From Comamonas kerstersii (lineage in GTDB: Bacteria > Pseudomonadota > Gammaproteobacteria > Burkholderiales > Burkholderiaceae_C), in contig NZ_VZOT01000011.1 in the NCBI RefSeq assembly GCF_008801935.1, positions 32,245 to 96,244 on the forward strand: 64,000 bases of DNA, in the 5' to 3' direction. Under the pieces are notes generated by a model. That model was not told the origin of the DNA. It saw only the letters and a program-made list of their open reading frames with translations, and made no database searches. The position numbers and the translations under genes were made by a program. The number at the start of each line of letters is the position of its first letter. The stretch's first letter is position 1. Of this stretch, positions 60,660 through 64,000 are shown in pieces.

Positions 60660-60684
60660 AGCCCCGCCCTGCAGGGCTTTTTCT
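60660..60684 (+). terminator. Terminator of the lost flagellin gene
   Basis: AAGCCC pairs with GGGCTT around a loop containing CCCTGCA, followed by a run of T. It is the natural terminator of the flagellin remnant just upstream. Confidence 0.8.
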
Positions 60685-60756
60685 TTGGATTCAAAGACTT
60701 AAGTCAGCTAGGAGTGTTGAGCCTGGGTGACCTGTAAGAAATCGTGAAATTTCTTC

Positions 60757-60783
60757 TAAAGAAGTGGCATGCGTGGCCGAAGT
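60757..60783 (+). promoter_or_regulatory. Sigma-28 (FliA) promoter of flagellin B
   Basis: TAAAGAAG, an 11-bp spacer and GCCGAAGT fit the sigma-28 pattern, with the TAAAG and GCCGA cores intact. The -10 ends 121 bp before the flagellin ATG, giving a long leader. Confidence 0.78.
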
Positions 60784-60904
60784 AATGGGTGTACAGATCA
60801 GGAGCCGCACTTCAATGCCGCAAAGACGGCGCAGGCAGCTCACCACAAAGATCTGGCATTGCAAACAAACTTTCAGCGTACCCAGCAAGTAAGGACACCA
60901 CATC

Positions 60905-62092
60905 ATGGCCATGACCATCAACACCAACGTTGTTTCCATCAATGCACAGCGCAATCTGAGCCTGTCTGGCAGCCAGCTGGGTACCGCCATGCAGCGCCTG
61001 TCTTCGGGCCTGCGCGTGAACAGCGCCAAGGATGATGCAGCCGGTCTGGCTATTGCTGAACGCATGAATGCCCAGTCGCGCGGCCTGGCCGTGGCGGCAC
61101 GCAATGCCAACGACGGTATCTCGCTGGCTCAGACCGCTGAAGGCGCACTGGGCAAGGTAGGCGACATGCTGCAGCGCATGCGTGAACTGGCTGCGCAGGC
61201 GTCCAACGCCACCAACAGCAAGACCGACCGTGAAGCACTGCAGGCAGAAGTCTCTCAGCTGATTTCCGAAATTGACCGTGTGGCCAAGACATCGGAATTT
61301 AACGGCACCAAGCTGCTCAACGGCACATTTGCGGGTGCTGTATTCCAGGTGGGTTCTGCGGCGGGTGACAACATTACTGTGGGTGGCTTGGTGGATTCGA
61401 CGGCAGCAAAGTTGTCGTCTGTGAGCTATGCAGCAGGTAAGTTGACAGTAAACGCTGCTGACATCACAACAAAAGGCGCAACAGGTGAATTGAAGATTGG
61501 AAGTACCAGTTTGGGTTCTCTGGGAGAAGCAGCATCTGGCGAAGAGCGCTTGGGTCAGCTCGTGGCCGCAATCAACGCTAAGACTGCAGATACAGGCGTG
61601 GCTGCTTTTTTAAGTGAAGATAAGAAATCAATTGACATTTTGTCGAGCAAGAATGAGGACATTATGTTCTCCGGCAAGGATGCGGGTGGTACGGACTATG
61701 CAGTCGCCACACTGAAAACAGCATTTGGCATTACTGCAACAGACTTGAAATTTGCATCGCAGGCGACAACGCCTGACGTTGGCATCAGCGATTTGAGTGT
61801 TAACACCCAAGCAGACGCTTGGAAGGCTCTGAAGTCGATTGACTCTGCCATTAACCAAATCAATACAGCACGTGCTGACCTGGGCGCCCTGCAAACCCGC
61901 TTTGAAAAGTCGATTGAGAACATCGACATCATGAATGAAAACATCTCTGCAGCCCGTGGCCGCATTGTGGATGCTGACTTTGCAGCAGAAACCGCCAGCC
62001 TGAGCCGCACGCAAATTCTGCAACAGGCAGGCACGGCGATGGTCGCCCAGGCCAACCAGCTGCCACAGGGTGTGCTGAGCCTGCTGCAATAA
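60905..62092 (+). CDS. fliC: Flagellin B
   Basis: A 395-residue flagellin with conserved ends ([40 protein letters not shown]). The centre (about residues 170-300) is distinct from that of flagellins A and C. An AAGGA site precedes the ATG. A sigma-28 promoter lies upstream, so this is the copy most clearly under FliA control. An intergenic stem-loop repeat follows the stop. It is the first intact gene of the + strand series. Confidence 0.96.
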   Translation: MAMTINTNVVSINAQRNLSLSGSQLGTAMQRLSSGLRVNSAKDDAAGLAIAERMNAQSRGLAVAARNANDGISLAQTAEGALGKVGDMLQRMRELAAQASNATNSKTDREALQAEVSQLISEIDRVAKTSEFNGTKLLNGTFAGAVFQVGSAAGDNITVGGLVDSTAAKLSSVSYAAGKLTVNAADITTKGATGELKIGSTSLGSLGEAASGEERLGQLVAAINAKTADTGVAAFLSEDKKSIDILSSKNEDIMFSGKDAGGTDYAVATLKTAFGITATDLKFASQATTPDVGISDLSVNTQADAWKALKSIDSAINQINTARADLGALQTRFEKSIENIDIMNENISAARGRIVDADFAAETASLSRTQILQQAGTAMVAQANQLPQGVLSLLQ

Positions 62093-62094
62093 CA

Positions 62095-62178
62095 AAGAGA
62101 GCGGCTAGCGCTGATTGGATAAGAATTTCAATAAGAAATGATCTGTAAATCCTTATCAATCAAACGCTAGCTGCTCTT
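62095..62178. repeat. Intergenic stem-loop repeat after flagellin B
   Basis: AAGAGAGCGGCTAGCGCTGA (from 62095) pairs with CAAACGCTAGCTGCTCTT near 62161-62178, with AT-rich inner arms. It likely ends flagellin B transcription. A short palindrome CCATGGCA/TGCCATGG (62217-62234) follows. Confidence 0.75.
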
Positions 62179-62289
62179 AAATATGAAGTGCGTGAATCTC
62201 GCGTGCTTGCACAGCACCATGGCAGTTGCCATGGTTTGTCACAGAGACAGCGCACCTTCATCTCGGTTTTTTTGAAGGGGAAATAAAAA

Positions 62290-63441
62290 ATGGCAATGAC
62301 CATTAACACCAACGTTGTATCGATCAACTCGCAACGTAACTTAAGCCTGTCGGGTAACTCCCTGGCCACTTCCATGCAGCGCCTGTCTTCCGGCCTGCGT
62401 GTGAACAGCGCCAAGGACGATGCGGCAGGTTTGGCTATTTCTGAGCGCATGAAAGCGCAATCCAGCGGCTTGGCCGTGGCAGCACGCAATGCCAATGACG
62501 GTATTTCGCTGGCGCAGACGGCCGAAGGTGCGTTGGGCAAAGTGGGTGATATGCTGCAACGCATGCGTGAGCTTGCCGTGCAGTCGTCCAACGCCACCAA
62601 TAGCGACAATGATCGCAAGGCCATGCAGGCAGAAGTGACTCAGCTGATCGCTGAAATTGACCGTGTAGCCAAGACTTCAGAATTCAATGGCACCAAGTTG
62701 CTCAATGGTGATTTTGCTGGTGGTGTATTTCAGGTGGGAGCTGCTGCTGGTGACAATATCACAGTGGGTGCATTGACTAATGTCAGTGCTAATAAGTTGT
62801 CGACTATTGCATATGCCACTGCAGAGATGAAAGTGGCTGACTTTGGTACAAACCTCAAAGCAGGTACCTTAACTTATAACGGTGTTGAAAAAACAGTTGG
62901 TGAAGCCAGCTCAGCCAAAGAACGAGCCGGTGACGTGATAGCACTAATTAACTCGCAATCAGCATCCACTGGGCTGACAGCCTTTTTGGAAGATGATGGC
63001 GATACTATCACTTTGCTGTCAGGTGGGGTGGTGGCGACAGCCAACGTGGTTTTGAAGACGAATGAGACCACTCCTGCAACTGTGACTATGGCGATTACTG
63101 CCACAGCATTGGCAACGACTGGGTTGACAGGTATTCAGGATGTTTCTGTGAAGACGCAGTCTGACGCGTGGGTTGCCTTGAAAAAAATCGACGAGTCGAT
63201 TAACCAAGTTAATACTGCACGAGGTGATCTGGGTGCGCTGCAAACCCGTTTTGAAAAGTCGATTGAAAACATCGACATCATGAACGAAAACATTTCTGCA
63301 GCCCGTGGCCGTATTGTGGATGCGGACTTTGCCGCGGAAACCGCCAATCTGAGCCGCTCGCAAATCTTGCAGCAGGCAGGTACCGCCATGGTGGCCCAGG
63401 CCAACCAGCTGCCACAGAATGTGCTGAGCCTGCTGCGCTAA
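62290..63441 (+). CDS. fliC: Flagellin C
   Basis: A 383-residue flagellin with typical conserved ends and a variable, lower-GC centre (about residues 170-290) unlike A and B. A GAAGGGG site precedes the ATG, and the same leader sequence occurs before flagellin D. From about base 62447 to the end of the available comparison (62762), it differs from flagellin D by a single silent base. No sigma-28 promoter is evident in the 197 bp upstream, so its expression may differ from that of flagellin B. Confidence 0.95.
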   Translation: MAMTINTNVVSINSQRNLSLSGNSLATSMQRLSSGLRVNSAKDDAAGLAISERMKAQSSGLAVAARNANDGISLAQTAEGALGKVGDMLQRMRELAVQSSNATNSDNDRKAMQAEVTQLIAEIDRVAKTSEFNGTKLLNGDFAGGVFQVGAAAGDNITVGALTNVSANKLSTIAYATAEMKVADFGTNLKAGTLTYNGVEKTVGEASSAKERAGDVIALINSQSASTGLTAFLEDDGDTITLLSGGVVATANVVLKTNETTPATVTMAITATALATTGLTGIQDVSVKTQSDAWVALKKIDESINQVNTARGDLGALQTRFEKSIENIDIMNENISAARGRIVDADFAAETANLSRSQILQQAGTAMVAQANQLPQNVLSLLR

Positions 63442-63450
63442 GTCATGCAT

Positions 63451-63493
63451 GCAGCGCAGCAGTTTTCCTGCTGAATTGCACGGGCTGCGCTGC
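63451..63493. terminator. Hairpin between flagellins C and D
   Basis: GCAGCGCAG (63451-63459) pairs exactly with CTGCGCTGC (63485-63493), with a small CAGCAG/CTGCTG stem inside. No strong T-run follows, so termination may be partial and flagellin D may be read through from C. Confidence 0.5.
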
Positions 63494-63527
63494 CATGGCT
63501 TTCAAGGTTTTTGAAGGGGAATAAAAA

Positions 63528-64000
63528 ATGGCAATGACCATTAATACCAACGTTGTATCGATCAACTCGCAGCGCAATCTGAGCCTGTCTGGCAGCTCTT
63601 TGGCCACTTCCATGCAGCGCCTGTCTTCGGGCCTGCGTGTGAATAGCGCCAAGGACGATGCGGCTGGCCTGGCCATTTCTGAGCGCATGAAAGCGCAATC
63701 CAGCGGCTTGGCCGTGGCAGCACGCAATGCCAATGACGGTATTTCGCTGGCGCAGACGGCCGAAGGCGCGTTGGGCAAAGTGGGTGATATGCTGCAACGC
63801 ATGCGTGAGCTTGCCGTGCAGTCGTCCAACGCCACCAATAGCGACAATGATCGCAAGGCCATGCAGGCAGAAGTGACTCAGCTGATCGCTGAAATTGACC
63901 GTGTAGCCAAGACTTCAGAATTCAATGGCACCAAGTTGCTCAATGGTGATTTTGCTGGTGGTGTATTTCAGGTGGGAGCTGCTGCTGGTGACAATATCAC
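63528..64000 (+). CDS. fliC: Flagellin D (cut off by window end)
   Basis: The ATG at 63528 starts a flagellin whose first 157 or so codons lie in the window; the rest is beyond base 64000. The encoded N-terminal region is [20 protein letters not shown] and is almost identical to flagellin C over the shared length, with no insertions or deletions (constant offset of 1238 bp). Early codons differ at several silent sites and at one short variable spot, while the later part is nearly identical. The leader and ribosome-binding site are also duplicated from C. Confidence 0.93.
   Translation, partial: MAMTINTNVVSINSQRNLSLSGSSLATSMQRLSSGLRVNSAKDDAAGLAISERMKAQSSGLAVAARNANDGISLAQTAEGALGKVGDMLQRMRELAVQSSNATNSDNDRKAMQAEVTQLIAEIDRVAKTSEFNGTKLLNGDFAGGVFQVGAAAGDNI

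Noticed and set aside
59036..64000. Site-specific flagellin phase-variation switch
   Set aside because: No invertase gene and no short recombination sites such as hix were seen; only general homology between flagellins supports recombination.

Overview
The window looks like chromosomal DNA of a motile betaproteobacterium of the Burkholderiales, most likely family Comamonadaceae and perhaps Comamonas. The grounds are a GC content near 60-65% in most genes, protein sequences of that type, a polar-flagellum style gene order (flhB-flhA-flhF-flhG-like-fliA), and a family of AGCGCTTG/CAAGCGCT stem-loop repeats between genes. The taxonomic call is inference. No rRNA, tRNA, CRISPR array, prophage or transposase gene was found.

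Bases 1-22900 are mostly housekeeping and envelope genes: a zinc-ribbon protein, gltS, hemE, priA, a four-gene operon (ArnT-like glycosyltransferase, GT2 glycosyltransferase, GtrA protein, YdjC/ChbG-type deacetylase) that resembles lipid A hexosamine-modification loci, an AEC transporter, rep helicase, pldA, a universal stress protein, tgt, a DsbD-type reductase, a MATE transporter, a creatininase-family protein, and a histidine phosphatase. A 192-bp MITE-like palindromic element lies at the 3' end of the MATE gene and supplies its last codons.

Bases 22960-31870 hold a probable iron-responsive locus. A TonB-dependent receptor and a di-heme c-type peroxidase on the + strand face an operon on the - strand (imelysin, DUF1111 di-heme protein, second imelysin-like lipoprotein, DUF1513 protein). 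A Fur-box-like sequence precedes the receptor and a weaker candidate precedes the first imelysin. The set resembles an Efe-type system in which c-type heme proteins stand where the EfeB peroxidase would be. This is the best candidate for a little-described system.

Bases 32000-36470 carry a PhzF-family protein, a PLP aminotransferase, a LysE-type exporter and an HDOD protein. Bases 36577-64000 are a flagellar and chemotaxis region: flgBCDEFGHIJKL on the - strand, divergent flgA-flgM-flgN, then fliA, a degenerate FlhG-like gene, flhF, flhA, flhB, cheZ, cheY, motB and motA on the - strand, and finally a flagellin array. The array has one flagellin on the - strand, a 3' flagellin remnant, and three flagellins on the + strand, the last cut by the window edge. 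Sigma-28 promoters are visible before flgM and before the first + strand flagellin. The export apparatus (FlhA, FlhB), basal-body and hook parts, assembly factors (FlgA, FlgD, FlgJ, FlgN), stator (MotAB), motor control (CheY, CheZ) and late-gene control (FliA, FlgM) are all here. The fli basal-body/switch genes, fliD and the master regulator are not in the window.
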